64,000 bases of DNA from Erythrobacter cryptus DSM 12079. Lineage in GTDB: Bacteria > Pseudomonadota > Alphaproteobacteria > Sphingomonadales > Sphingomonadaceae. The translations under genes and the position numbers were made by a program. This document shows positions 17,119 to 29,150 of this stretch, piece after piece. The notes beneath the pieces were generated by a model, which saw only the letters and a list, made by a program, of their open reading frames with translations, did no database searches and was not told where the DNA came from. Positions within the stretch are counted from its first letter, which is position 1, and every line of letters begins with the position of its first letter. The DNA lies in contig NZ_AUHC01000012.1 of NCBI RefSeq assembly GCF_000422985.1, positions 1 to 64,000 of the forward strand, written 5' to 3'.

Positions 17119-17163
17119 ACCCGGGCGATCCTCCCCTCTCTCTCCCCCCTTGGTCGCCCGGGT
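17119..17163 (+). ncRNA. Leader hairpin with pyrimidine-only loop (TCCTCCC), candidate sRNA or attenuator
   Basis: ACCCGGGCGA (17119-17128) pairs with TCGCCCGGGT (17154-17163), leaving a C/T-rich loop with TCCTCCC at 17129-17135. A second TCCTCCC follows the stem at 17165-17171. The hairpin would be at the 5' end of a transcript from the promoter at 17083-17110 and upstream of the 27-codon ORF. It resembles the hairpin at 16932-16978 in form but not in arm sequence. Confidence 0.45.
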
Positions 17164-17199
17164 TTCCTCCCAAGCACAACAGAACAGGGAAGCCCAAGC

Positions 17200-17283
17200 A
17201 TGAACATGATCGGCGAAAGGGCGCTTGCCCTGGTGCTGGCGCTGGCTGCCAGCGGCACCGCGTTCAACACCTTTATCGTGTAA
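17200..17283 (+). CDS. 27-residue hydrophobic small ORF behind the structured leader
   Basis: ATG at 17200 is preceded by CAGGGA about 9 nt upstream. The product is Met-Asn-Met followed by GERALALVLALAASGTAFN, a single hydrophobic helix, ending FIV. The TAA stop is the first triplet of the palindromic repeat copy 2, so the ORF may have been shortened by that repeat. It lies ~80 nt downstream of a good promoter and a stable leader hairpin. Too short to assign; it may be a membrane microprotein or a leader peptide. Confidence 0.4.
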   Translation: MNMIGERALALVLALAASGTAFNTFIV

Positions 17284-17322
17284 CACCAAGGCGCGATGAG
17301 CCTCGTTCATCGGGCCTTGGTC
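17281..17322. repeat. REP-like palindromic element, copy 2
   Basis: Arms ACCAAGGCGCGATGA (17285-17299) and TCATCGGGCCTTGGT (17307-17321) pair except at one position (17293 against 17313), the same stem position that is mismatched in copy 1 at 1023-1069. The element follows the small ORF, giving its TAA, and lies ~180 bp beyond the end of the minus-strand acyl-CoA synthetase gene. It may act as a terminator. Confidence 0.75.
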
Positions 17323-17500
17323 AAGCCCGTGCGGCGCTTGAGCATGTCCAGCGCGTGATGCGTCAGCATCTCAGCGCGCTGGCACGTAGGCGCCGGGCGC
17401 AAGGCGCCCTCTCCATGGCGGCCCGGCCTCTCGCGCCGAGGGGCCGGGCCGTGCCACATCTCTCGCCCCGCACTCGCCCCCCGCGCGCGTGCTTGCGGGC

Positions 17501-19054
17501 CTATTGGACCCCGCCCAATTGCGCCGCCTTCTCGCGCAGGCTGGTCTTGAGCAGCTTGCCGATATGGCTGCGCGGCATCTCCTCGATCGCATGCAGCGCG
17601 GCGAGCCGCTGGGTCTTGCCCAGCCGGGCATTGACCGCGGCGAGGATGCTGGCCGTATCGGCGGCGCCCTCCTCGAGCACCACGAAGCCCACCGGGCTTT
17701 CCCCCCAGCGGCGCGAGGGCACGCCCACCACCGCCGCCTCGCGCACCCCCGGTTCCTTGACCAGCTCGGCCTCGAGATCGCTGGGATAGATGTTGAAGCC
17801 GCCCGAGATGATCATGTCCTTGGCGCGGCCGACCAGTTCGACAAAGCCATCCGCATCCACCCGGCCGATATCGCCCATGCGCATCCACACCTCGCCGGTG
17901 GCAGGGTCGATCCACTGGGCTTCGGCGGTCTTGTCGGGGCGGTTGTTGTAGCCGCTCATCATGGTGAGGCTGCGCCCGACGAGGTGGCCGGGGGTGCCGG
18001 GGGGCACTTCGCGGTCCTCGTCATCGAGCACCTTGAGTTCGCTCCCCGGCGCGGGCCGGCCGACGGTGTGGAGCTTGTCGGGAAACTCGTGGGCCGCGAG
18101 CAGGCACACCACGCCGCCCTCAGTCATCGAATAGATCTCGATCAGGCCCCCCGGCATGCGGCGCAGCACCTCGCGCTTCAATGCGGCGGAAAAGGGCGCC
18201 GAGGTGCAATATTTGAGCCTGAGGCTCGACAGGTCGAAATCGTCAAAGCCGGGAAAATCCATCAGCCGCTGGTATTGCACCGGCACCAGCATGGTGATGG
18301 TGGTGCGATCGGCCTCGGCGTGTTCGAGCCAGCGCGCGCAATCGAACTTGCCCATCACGCGCACGCAGCCCCCCGCCAGCAGCACCGGTAGGAAGGCGAC
18401 CATGGTGGTGTTGGAATAGAGCGGGGTCGAGGCGAGCGAGCGCACCTCCATCCCGGCGTTGAGATAGCTGAGCGCGGTTGCCGCAAATTGCCGCCAGCGC
18501 ATCAGGTGCGAATGGACAATGCCCTTAGGCGTGCCGGTGGTGCCCGAGGAATAGATGATGTTGAAAGGGTCTTTCGGCTCGGGGGTGAAGGCGGGCGCGC
18601 GGGCGCCGGGCGGGGCCATCCATTGCTCGATGTGCTCGAGCGGCACGCGGACGAGATCGGCCATGAAATCGGGGCCGAGTTCGGCCGCCTTGGCGGCATC
18701 GATGAACAGGTGGATGGCGCCCGAATCGCGCGCCATGCCCTCCAACTGTTCGCGGCTGGCGCTGGTGGTGAGCGGGGCGGCCACGCCCCCGGCGCGCACC
18801 GCGGCGAGGAACGCAAGCGCATATTCGACGCTGGACGTGCCGAGGATCGCCACCGATTGCCCGCGCTGAAGGCCCGTCTCCACCAGCCGTGCCGCGAGCC
18901 GCTCGACCAGACCGACCAGTTCCGCCCAGTAAACGTCGCGCTTGTCATCGCGCAGGGCAAGCTCGTCCCCCTTGATGCGTGACCATTCCATCAGGATTTC
19001 GGGGAAGGAGCCGAAGGGCTCTGAAAGGCGGGCGATCATCGTCTCGTGGCTCAT
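17501..19054 (-). CDS. AMP-dependent acyl-CoA synthetase / ligase
   Basis: A 517-residue member of the ANL superfamily that activates a carboxylic acid as acyl-AMP and then as CoA thioester. Motifs are in order: the P-loop YSSGTTGTPKGIVHSH, YSMTEGG, a hinge in GRAKDMIISGGFNIYPSDLEAEL and the catalytic Lys near the C-terminus in PRSHIGKLLKTSLRE. The ATG at 19052-19054 (MSHETMIARL) is chosen over the upstream frame. The substrate is unknown; fatty or aromatic acids are both possible. No neighbouring beta-oxidation gene is linked. Confidence 0.9.
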   Translation of the reverse strand: MSHETMIARLSEPFGSFPEILMEWSRIKGDELALRDDKRDVYWAELVGLVERLAARLVETGLQRGQSVAILGTSSVEYALAFLAAVRAGGVAAPLTTSASREQLEGMARDSGAIHLFIDAAKAAELGPDFMADLVRVPLEHIEQWMAPPGARAPAFTPEPKDPFNIIYSSGTTGTPKGIVHSHLMRWRQFAATALSYLNAGMEVRSLASTPLYSNTTMVAFLPVLLAGGCVRVMGKFDCARWLEHAEADRTTITMLVPVQYQRLMDFPGFDDFDLSSLRLKYCTSAPFSAALKREVLRRMPGGLIEIYSMTEGGVVCLLAAHEFPDKLHTVGRPAPGSELKVLDDEDREVPPGTPGHLVGRSLTMMSGYNNRPDKTAEAQWIDPATGEVWMRMGDIGRVDADGFVELVGRAKDMIISGGFNIYPSDLEAELVKEPGVREAAVVGVPSRRWGESPVGFVVLEEGAADTASILAAVNARLGKTQRLAALHAIEEMPRSHIGKLLKTSLREKAAQLGGVQ

Positions 19055-19153
19055 GGAGCGCATCCATAACCGCGGCGCGCGCGCGCGCAAGGCGATTGCC
19101 AGCCGGCGCGCTCACGTGGCAGGAGCGGGGGCAGGACAAGAGGGAGCGAGGCG

Positions 19154-22617
<3,464 letters not shown>

Positions 22618-22682
22618 TCGCCCGATGCCGGTTCGCCGCGCCGCTGCGCCCCCCCGCTGACGCTTCGCAGAAAGCCCCCGCC

Positions 22683-23831
22683 ATGGCCCACCTGCCCCAG
22701 CGCACCGCCGATCTGCAGCACGCAAGCTTTCTCTTGATCCTGGCCGTCGTCAGCCTGCTGATGGCGGTGATCATCTGGCCCTTTGCCCAGCCGCTGCTGT
22801 GGGCGGGGTTGGCGGCGATCATGTTCCAGCCGCTCTACCGCGCGGTGCTCAAGCGCCTGCGCGGCAAGCGCAACCCGGCCGCGGTGCTGAGCCTGTTCAT
22901 CATCTTCTTTGCGGTGATGGTGCCGGCGCTGTGGCTCGCCACGCTGGTGGCGCAGGAAGCGATCGCGCTGGTCGCGCGGCTCCAGCAGCAGCCGCTCGAT
23001 CTTGCCGGCCTGTTCAACCGCGTCCATGACATGCTGCCCGAGGTCGCGCGCGATGCCATCGACCGCAGCGGCTGGGGCGATGTCGCCATGGTGCAGACCC
23101 GCCTCCAGGAGCTGCTGACCCAGAGCGCCGGGATGATTGCGAGCCAGGCGGTCTCGATCGGCAGCGGGGCGCTGAGCTTTCTCCTCTCCTTTGGCGTCGC
23201 GCTCTACGTCATGTTCTTCCTCTTGCGCGATGGCGAGCGGATCGGGCGCACGGTGCTGTGCGCGGTGCCGGTGGAGCGCGCGATCGCCGATCGCCTTGCC
23301 GAGCGTTTCCTCGGGATCGTGCGCGCCACGATCAAGGGCACCGGGGTGGTGGCGATCGTGCAGGGCGCGCTCGGCACGCTCACGCTCACCATCGCCGGGG
23401 TGCCCTCGGCGCTGCTGCTCGGGGTGGTGATGGGGGTCTTCGCGCTGGTGCCGGTGATCGGCTCGGGCGCGGTGTGGGTGCCGGCGGGGCTGTGGCTGCT
23501 GATTTCGGGCGCGACCTGGCAGGGGCTGTTCGTGCTCTTCGTCGGCTTTTTCATCATCTCCTCGGCCGACAATGTGCTGCGCCCGATCCTGGTGGGGCGA
23601 GACACCGGCATTCCCGACTGGATCATCCTCATCACCACGCTGGGGGGGATCAGCCTCGTCGGCTTTTCCGGCATCGTGCTCGGCCCGCTGGTGGCCGGGC
23701 TGTTCCTCGCCAGCTGGTCGATCCTGCGCGAACAGCGCGAGGCCGACGCGGAGAGTGCGCGCAGCGGCGGGATCAGGGTCGATGCCTCGGGCCACGTGCC
23801 CGACGAGGCCGAAGCGGCTGACGCAGGCTAG
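22683..23831 (+). CDS. AI-2E family transporter (PerM-like)
   Basis: A 382-residue polytopic membrane protein. The pattern of two N-terminal spans, a long hydrophilic helical loop and a C-terminal block of six spans is that of the AI-2 exporter / PerM family. Conserved pieces are YVMFFLLRDGERIG, VVAIVQGALGTLT, GVPSALLLGVVMGVFALVPVIGSG and DNVLRPILVGR near the C-terminus. Members include autoinducer-2 exporters and Na+/H+ antiporter relatives; substrate unknown. It starts ~65 bp after gyrB and ends 3 bp before the next gene, so the two downstream genes are likely co-transcribed. Confidence 0.92.
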   Translation: MAHLPQRTADLQHASFLLILAVVSLLMAVIIWPFAQPLLWAGLAAIMFQPLYRAVLKRLRGKRNPAAVLSLFIIFFAVMVPALWLATLVAQEAIALVARLQQQPLDLAGLFNRVHDMLPEVARDAIDRSGWGDVAMVQTRLQELLTQSAGMIASQAVSIGSGALSFLLSFGVALYVMFFLLRDGERIGRTVLCAVPVERAIADRLAERFLGIVRATIKGTGVVAIVQGALGTLTLTIAGVPSALLLGVVMGVFALVPVIGSGAVWVPAGLWLLISGATWQGLFVLFVGFFIISSADNVLRPILVGRDTGIPDWIILITTLGGISLVGFSGIVLGPLVAGLFLASWSILREQREADAESARSGGIRVDASGHVPDEAEAADAG

Positions 23832-23834
23832 GGT

Positions 23835-24620
23835 GTGCTGCCGCGCGTCACCCCCGGCAGCCAGAGCGAGGCCGTAGGTCGGCTGGCGCTGGCGGCGCTG
23901 GTGGTGGTGCTGCTGCCGGCGCTGCCCTTCGGCACCTTCCTTGCCTATCCCTTCCTCATCCTCACCACCTGGTTCCACGAGATGGGCCATGGCCTTGCCG
24001 CCATGGCGCTGGGGCAGGATTTTGAGCGGCTGATGATCTTTGCGAGCGGCTCGGGCGTGGCGCAATATCGCGTGGTGGAAGGCACCTCGCCGCTGGTGCT
24101 TGCCGCGATCGCCGCGGGCGGGCCGCTGGCGCCGAGCCTGGTGGGCGCGGGGCTGATCGTGGCGAGCGCCCATCCGCGCGCCTTTCGGGCGGTGCTGTGG
24201 CTGGTGAGCGCGGCGATCCTGGCGAGCACCATCATCTGGGTGCGCGCCCCGGTGGGCTATGCGGTGCTGCCGCTACTTGCCGCCTTCCTCGCGCTCGTGG
24301 CCTGGCGCGCCCGGCCCGCGGTGCTGCGCTTCACGCTCCAGTTCCTGGGCGTGCTCGCCGCGCTCAGCATGCTGCGCGATGCGGGCTATCTCCTGAGCGC
24401 GCGCGCGGTGATCGATGGCAAGACCTTCCTATCCGACACCGGGCAGATCGCCGCAGGCCTGGGCCTGCCGCACTGGCTGTGGGCGGGGCTGATCTTGGGT
24501 GTCGGCGGCCTCATCACCGGCGTGGCGCTGCGCTATGCCCTGGCCGAGCACCGCCTGCGCCCGCCGCCGCCGCGGCGCCCGGCCAATGTGCTCCAGTTCC
24601 GTGCGCGGCGGCGGCGCTGA
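23835..24620 (+). CDS. M50 family metallopeptidase-like membrane protein
   Basis: A 261-residue integral membrane protein with about six spans. A zinc-protease motif HEMGHG (HExxH at residues 48-52) lies at the end of the first membrane segment, as in the M50B family, and LRDAGYLL near residue 180 could give the third ligand. M50-type proteases cut membrane-embedded substrates, but many M50B proteins are uncharacterised. The start is GTG at 23835, immediately after the AI-2E family gene. The C-terminus is basic and Pro/Arg-rich. Confidence 0.82.
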   Translation: MLPRVTPGSQSEAVGRLALAALVVVLLPALPFGTFLAYPFLILTTWFHEMGHGLAAMALGQDFERLMIFASGSGVAQYRVVEGTSPLVLAAIAAGGPLAPSLVGAGLIVASAHPRAFRAVLWLVSAAILASTIIWVRAPVGYAVLPLLAAFLALVAWRARPAVLRFTLQFLGVLAALSMLRDAGYLLSARAVIDGKTFLSDTGQIAAGLGLPHWLWAGLILGVGGLITGVALRYALAEHRLRPPPPRRPANVLQFRARRRR

Positions 24621-24669
24621 TGCAAGTGGCAGTGCCGCCCGCCGCCGCGGCGCGCTAAGATGCGTGGCG

Positions 24670-25194
24670 ATGGACAGCACCGAGATTGCCGACCGGCTCG
24701 CCATTGCCGAAACGCTCGCGCTCTATTGCCGCGGCATCGATCGCTGCGATCCCGACCAGCTCGCCGCCGCCTTCACCCCCGAGGCGGTGATCGATTATGG
24801 CGATGGCGCCCGCCGAGTGGCCGAGGCGATCCCGGCGCTGATGGCAGGGCTCAGGGCGATGCGCCTCACCCAGCACAATATCTCGAACACGATCATGCGC
24901 ATCAGCGGCAAGACCGCGCGGGCCGAGACCCACTGCGTCGCGCTCCACATCATGCCCGGCGCTGGCGGCGAGGGCGAGATCGAGGTGGTGGTGGGCGGGC
25001 GCTATCTTGATCGGCTGGAACAGCGCGGCGGGCGCTGGCTGATTGCCGAGCGGCTCTATGTGATGGACTGGAACAGCACCCGCCCGGCCAGCATGGCGAC
25101 CTCAGGCGGGCTGTTTGAGGGCCTCAGGCGCCGCGGCGCGCGGGGCGAGGCCGATCCCGCGGCAGCCTGGTGGGCCGCGGCGGGGGAAGGGTGA
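24670..25194 (+). CDS. SnoaL-like (NTF2-fold) domain protein
   Basis: A 174-residue protein whose core (IADRLAIAETLALYCRGIDRCD, FTPEAVIDYG, AETHCVALHI, GGRYLDRLEQRGGRWLIAERLYVMDW) has the spacing of the SnoaL-like NTF2 superfamily. Members include ring-hydroxylating dioxygenase beta-like enzymes, dehydratases and ketosteroid isomerases. No catalytic function can be assigned. The ATG at 24670 gives a start typical of this group (MDSTEIADRLAI). It follows the M50-like gene by ~50 bp. Confidence 0.82.
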   Translation: MDSTEIADRLAIAETLALYCRGIDRCDPDQLAAAFTPEAVIDYGDGARRVAEAIPALMAGLRAMRLTQHNISNTIMRISGKTARAETHCVALHIMPGAGGEGEIEVVVGGRYLDRLEQRGGRWLIAERLYVMDWNSTRPASMATSGGLFEGLRRRGARGEADPAAAWWAAAGEG

Positions 25195-25234
25195 AGACCG
25201 GCGCTGCCGCCTGTGCTTGCGGGCGCCTCGGGCT

Positions 25235-25873
25235 TCAGGAAGCAACCTTGAGTGTGTTCATGCCGCCCGCCTCGCTCCCGGCCTCGCCCGAAAGCCCGAT
25301 GAACATGGTATCGACGATCCGCGCCAGCTTGTGCTCGGTGAGCTTGTCGCCGAGATAGATCAGCGCATCGGGCAGGGTGTAGTTGGAGATCATCTGGTTG
25401 ATGAGCGAAAGCGCCTCGTCGATCTCGAGGCCCGCAAAGAAGCCTTCGGCCTGGGCCTCGGCGATCAGCTCGCACAGGTAGTGATCCGCCAGATCGACAT
25501 AGGAGCGCACCCGCTCGAAATTGGCGGCGCCCATCTCGCACAGCACGGTGAAGAACTGCGGGTCTTCGCGGAAGCGCTCGCGCGAGATGACGAAGCGGCG
25601 GCGGAAGAACTCATACATCTTGCGCGGCGGGGGCAGGTGCGAGGCCAGCACCTCCTCCATCACCGCCAGATGCGGGGCGAGCCAGAGCTGGGCCACCGCA
25701 TCGAACAGGTCGTCATAATCGGCAAACAGCGCCTCGAACCGGGCGCGGGTCAGCCCGCTTTCGGCCATGGCGACGCTCCAGGGCACCTCGGCGCCGCGCT
25801 CCTTGACGAGATCGAGCACCAGCCGCGCGATCCGCTCGCGCTCGGCTTGCCGGGCCGTTTCGCTAAGTGCCAT
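25235..25873 (-). CDS. TetR/AcrR-family transcriptional regulator
   Basis: A 212-residue regulator. The N-terminal HTH-like segment (ARLVLDLVKERGAEVPWSVAMAESGLTRARFEALFADYDDLFDAVAQLW) is divergent, with an atypical recognition helix, and the C-terminal ligand-binding domain is all helical. The ATG at 25871-25873 is decided by AAGGAGG ten bases upstream on the minus strand, one of the strongest ribosome binding sites in the window. It lies downstream of the DUF1295 and acyltransferase genes on the same strand, suggesting it may control lipid-related genes; this is inference. Confidence 0.82.
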   Translation of the reverse strand: MALSETARQAERERIARLVLDLVKERGAEVPWSVAMAESGLTRARFEALFADYDDLFDAVAQLWLAPHLAVMEEVLASHLPPPRKMYEFFRRRFVISRERFREDPQFFTVLCEMGAANFERVRSYVDLADHYLCELIAEAQAEGFFAGLEIDEALSLINQMISNYTLPDALIYLGDKLTEHKLARIVDTMFIGLSGEAGSEAGGMNTLKVAS

Positions 25874-25988
25874 CGCGCCTGTGCCTCCTTGCTCCGCGGC
25901 CAACATAGGCGATGCCGGCCCGCCCCGAAAGGGCCGCTGGTCGATTTGTGTGCGGCGCAGCAAGGAAAAGCGCATGTGCCCTTGACGG

Positions 25989-26798
25989 TCAGGCGCGCCT
26001 TTCGTTCCGCGGCGGCAGCGGGAAAAAGGCCGAGGTGCGGCGCTTGTAGGCGGCATAGGCCTCGCCCTTGGAGCGATCGAGCCCCTTTTCGAGCAGCGTC
26101 ACTCCCGACCACCTGGTGAGCGTGAAGCTGAGGAACAACGGCCCGATCACTGTGGCGGCAGCATATTCCCACCCGGTCGCCGCGCAGGCGAGCCAGATGC
26201 CCCACCAGGCGCAGAAATCGCCGAAATAATTGGGGTGGCGGGTATAGCGCCACAGCCCGGTGTCGAGCACCTTGCCGTGATTGGCGGGCTCGGCCTTGAA
26301 GCGGGCCAGCTGCCAGTCGCCCACCCATTCGAAGAACACGCCCACACCCCACAGCGCAAGGCCCGCCCAGGCGAGCGGCGGGATCGGCGAAGGCTGGGGG
26401 CTGGCGAGGATGCCGACCTGCGCCGGGCTCGAGACGGCAAACAGCAGCACCGCCTGCATCAGCCACACCCGGGTGAGCGCGGCTTGCGCAAAGCGGCCGG
26501 CCTCGCGGTCCTTCTTGAGGATCATCCTGTAGCGCTTGTCCTCGCCCTCGCGGCGCCAGCGCAGGAACAGGTAGATGCCGAGGCGAAAGCCCCAGGCCGC
26601 GGTCATCGCCATGATGAGCGTGGCAAGCGCCCCCGGCCCGCCCGGCACGTGGAGCCAGCTTGCCACCGCAAGGATTCCCATGCCTGCCCCCCAGAAGGCA
26701 TCGATGAAGGACACATCGTTGATCCTCACGCTGATCGCCCAGAGGATCAGCACCAGCACCAGCAGGATTGCGGCGTTGAGGGCAAGCAGTTCAAACAT
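25989..26798 (-). CDS. DUF1295 family membrane protein (steroid 5-alpha-reductase-like)
   Basis: A 269-residue protein with about seven hydrophobic spans. The C-terminal pattern GLWRYTRHPNYFGDFCAWWGIWL and LTRWSGVTLLEKGLDRSKGEAYAAYKRRTSAFFPL is the hallmark of DUF1295 proteins, relatives of isoprenylcysteine methyltransferases and steroid reductases. The substrate is unknown. The ATG at 26796-26798 (MFELLALN) overlaps the end of the plsC-like gene by 8 bp, so the two are translationally coupled and likely act on membrane lipids. Confidence 0.85.
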   Translation of the reverse strand: MFELLALNAAILLVLVLILWAISVRINDVSFIDAFWGAGMGILAVASWLHVPGGPGALATLIMAMTAAWGFRLGIYLFLRWRREGEDKRYRMILKKDREAGRFAQAALTRVWLMQAVLLFAVSSPAQVGILASPQPSPIPPLAWAGLALWGVGVFFEWVGDWQLARFKAEPANHGKVLDTGLWRYTRHPNYFGDFCAWWGIWLACAATGWEYAAATVIGPLFLSFTLTRWSGVTLLEKGLDRSKGEAYAAYKRRTSAFFPLPPRNERRA

Positions 26799-27432
26799 CG
26801 TTCTTTCCGGCAATGATGTCGCGGGCCTGTTGTTCAAGCACCCTGAAACGCTCGTAATCGGGGAGCTTGGAGCGGAACCATTGGGCGAGCTTCAAGAGAT
26901 CCTCGCCATAATTGCCGCTCGGCCACAGCGGTTCCCCAAAGCTGAGGATGCGCCGGGCATTGTCGGCAAAGGCGGGCACGATCGGCACCCCGGCGGCACG
27001 GGCGATGTGGTAGAAGCCCGATTTCCACTTGCCATCGCTCCGGCGCGTGCCTTCGACCGCGACGACCAGTGCGAGGCGATCGCGCCGGGCGAATTCGGCG
27101 GCGACCTGATCGACATAATTGGCGCTTGTGCGCCGATCGATGGGAATGCCGCCCATATCGTGCATGAAGCGCGTCATCGGCCATGTGAACAGCGTGTGCT
27201 TGCCCATGAAATTGGGCAGGATGCCCTGTTCATGGGTGGCACCGGTGAAGAACACGAAATCCCAGTTGGAGGTGTGCGGCGCCCCGGCGATGACATATTT
27301 TTTCAGGTGCTGCGGCAGCGGGCTTTCGATCTTCCAGCCCATCAGGCGGTAGATCCAAAGGATGATCCGCCGCACCAGGCGCGACAAAAGCGAGGGCTTG
27401 CGCGCGGGCGCAGAGGTGATCGGTGCATTCAA
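26791..27432 (-). CDS. 1-acyl-sn-glycerol-3-phosphate acyltransferase-like (PlsC family)
   Basis: A membrane-associated acyltransferase of ~213 residues. The catalytic HX4D motif is HTSNWD, and motif III EGTRRSDGKWKSGFYHIA is intact, with the following GVPIVPAFAD. A basic, hydrophobic N-terminal region (RLVRRIILWIYRLMG) anchors it. The start is probably TTG at 27430-27432, since GGGAGGGG lies about ten bases upstream; a longer TTG start at 27450 would place that ribosome binding site inside the gene. Glycerolipid acylation is the likely role, but the acceptor may differ. Confidence 0.85.
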   Translation of the reverse strand: MNAPITSAPARKPSLLSRLVRRIILWIYRLMGWKIESPLPQHLKKYVIAGAPHTSNWDFVFFTGATHEQGILPNFMGKHTLFTWPMTRFMHDMGGIPIDRRTSANYVDQVAAEFARRDRLALVVAVEGTRRSDGKWKSGFYHIARAAGVPIVPAFADNARRILSFGEPLWPSGNYGEDLLKLAQWFRSKLPDYERFRVLEQQARDIIAGKNDV

Positions 27433-27538
27433 GCGGTGCGCCCCTCCCAAAGGCGGGTTCGTTGTGGCCTAACACGTCCCAGCTACGCAAGGGGGCGCAG
27501 GAAGGATTAATCTTCCTCGAGCAAACCCGGGGAGGAAC

Positions 27539-29146
27539 CTACATCCTGAACACCCCAAACGCCGCCCGCTCAGGGATCGGCGCTTCGAGGCAGGCGGCAA
27601 AGGCCAGCCCCAGCACGTCGCGGGTCTGCACCGGGTCGATCACCCCGTCGTCCCACAGGCGGGCGGTGGCGTAGTAGGGGTTGCCTTCGTCCTCATACTT
27701 TTGGCGGATGGGCGCCTTGAAGGCCTCGGCCTGTTCGGGTGTCCACCTCTCGGCATCGCGGTGGACGGTGGCAAGCACGCTCGCCGCCTGTTCGCCCCCC
27801 ATCACCGAGATGCGGGCATTGGGCCAGGTGAACAGGAAGCGCGGCGAATAGGCGCGCCCGCACATGCCATAATTGCCCGCGCCGAAGCTCCCGCCGATGA
27901 TCACCGTCACCTTGGGCACGGTGGCGGTGGCCACCGCCGTCACCAGCTTCGCCCCGTGCTTGGCGATGCCTTCGGCCTCGTATTTCCCGCCGACCATGAA
28001 GCCGGAGATGTTCTGCAGGAACAGGAGCGGAATGCGGCGCTGGCAGGCAAGCTCGATGAAATGCGCGCCCTTCTGCGCGCTTTCGGAAAAGAGCACGCCA
28101 TTATTGGCGAGGATCGCCACCGGCATCCCCCAGATATGGGCAAAGCCGCAGACGAGGGTGGTGCCGTAATGCGCCTTGAACTCGTGGAACTCGCTGCCGT
28201 CCACCAGCCGCGCGATCACTTCCTTCACATCATAGGGCGCGCGCACGTCCTCGGGGATGAGGGCGTAGAGGTCTTGCGGATCATATTTGGGCGGGCGCGG
28301 GTCCTTCACCGCCACGTCCTTCGCCGCCCCGGTATTCGCGCCCAAGTGGCTGACGATATCGCGCACGATGGTAAGCGCGTGCTCGTCATTCTCGGCCAAG
28401 TGATCGACCACGCCGGACTTCCTGGCGTGCAAGTCACCGCCGCCGAGGTCCTCGGCGCTGATCTCCTCGCCCGTCGCCGCCTTCACCAGCGGCGGGCCGG
28501 CAAGGAAGATGGTGCCCTGATTGCGGACGATCACGGTCTCATCGGACATGGCGGGCACATAAGCCCCGCCCGCGGTGCAACTGCCCATCACGCAGGCGAT
28601 CTGGGGGATGCCCGCTGCGCTCATGTTGGCCTGATTGAAGAAGATGCGCCCGAAGTGGTCGCGGTCGGGGAAGACCTCGGCCTGATGCGGCAGGTTCGCC
28701 CCGCCACTATCCACCAGATAGATGCAGGGCAGGCGGTTTTCGGCCGCGATTTCCTGCGCGCGCAGGTGCTTCTTCACCGTCATCGGGTAATAGGTGCCGC
28801 CCTTCACCGTCGCATCATTGCACACGATCATGCACTGCCGGCCCGCAACGCGCCCCACCCCGCAAATGATCGAGGCGCCGTTCACATCGCCCTCATACAT
28901 GCCATAGGCGGCAAGCTGGCCGATCTCGAGGAAGGGCGAACCCGGATCGAGCAGCCGCTCGACCCGCTCGCGCGGGAGCAGCTTGCCGCGCGCCACATGC
29001 CGTTCGCGGTGCTTTTCCGGTCCGCCGAGCGCGGCTTCGGCCACCCGCGCGCGCAGTTGCTGGGCGAGCGCGTGGTTATGGGCAAAGCGCGCCTTGGCCT
29101 CGGGCGCCTCGCGGTCGAGCCGGGTGGGAAGGACGGGGGCGCTCAT
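27539..29146 (-). CDS. Methylcrotonoyl-CoA carboxylase, beta (carboxyltransferase) subunit
   Basis: A 535-residue carboxyltransferase with biotin-carboxyl and acyl-CoA domains. The N-terminal part ([35 protein letters not shown]) and [52 protein letters not shown], with the C-terminal [13 protein letters not shown], match the methylcrotonyl-CoA carboxylase beta group rather than propionyl-CoA carboxylase. It acts in leucine catabolism, carboxylating 3-methylcrotonyl-CoA. It starts 4 bp after the isovaleryl-CoA dehydrogenase gene, forming a short leucine operon. The biotin-bearing alpha subunit is not in the window. Confidence 0.93.
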   Translation of the reverse strand: MSAPVLPTRLDREAPEAKARFAHNHALAQQLRARVAEAALGGPEKHRERHVARGKLLPRERVERLLDPGSPFLEIGQLAAYGMYEGDVNGASIICGVGRVAGRQCMIVCNDATVKGGTYYPMTVKKHLRAQEIAAENRLPCIYLVDSGGANLPHQAEVFPDRDHFGRIFFNQANMSAAGIPQIACVMGSCTAGGAYVPAMSDETVIVRNQGTIFLAGPPLVKAATGEEISAEDLGGGDLHARKSGVVDHLAENDEHALTIVRDIVSHLGANTGAAKDVAVKDPRPPKYDPQDLYALIPEDVRAPYDVKEVIARLVDGSEFHEFKAHYGTTLVCGFAHIWGMPVAILANNGVLFSESAQKGAHFIELACQRRIPLLFLQNISGFMVGGKYEAEGIAKHGAKLVTAVATATVPKVTVIIGGSFGAGNYGMCGRAYSPRFLFTWPNARISVMGGEQAASVLATVHRDAERWTPEQAEAFKAPIRQKYEDEGNPYYATARLWDDGVIDPVQTRDVLGLAFAACLEAPIPERAAFGVFRM

Positions 29147-29150
29147 CGCC

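Larger units (their letters stand above)
16596..17199. other. Structured 604-bp non-coding stretch
   Basis: I see no convincing protein gene here. It contains a TTGCAT/ATGCAA palindrome (16672-16686), the second TTTTCGCATTTG 12-mer (16699-16710) and a 14-bp perfect hairpin with a CCTCCTCCC loop (16932-16978). A 9-bp GGAGACGCC repeat (three times, near 16996-17021), an inverted repeat covering a promoter (17063-17112) and a second pyrimidine-loop hairpin (17119-17163) follow. A 172-codon minus-strand frame across it has low-complexity content and no ribosome binding site. Confidence 0.7.

Noticed and set aside
16679..17197. 172-codon minus-strand frame in the structured intergenic stretch
   Set aside because: No ribosome binding site, low-complexity composition, and it crosses strong hairpins and a promoter on the other strand.
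17307..17915. Minus-strand frame ending TKAR in REP copy 2, similar to the nuclease tail
   Set aside because: It is a frame-shifted shadow of the acyl-CoA synthetase gene; the similarity comes only from the shared palindrome.
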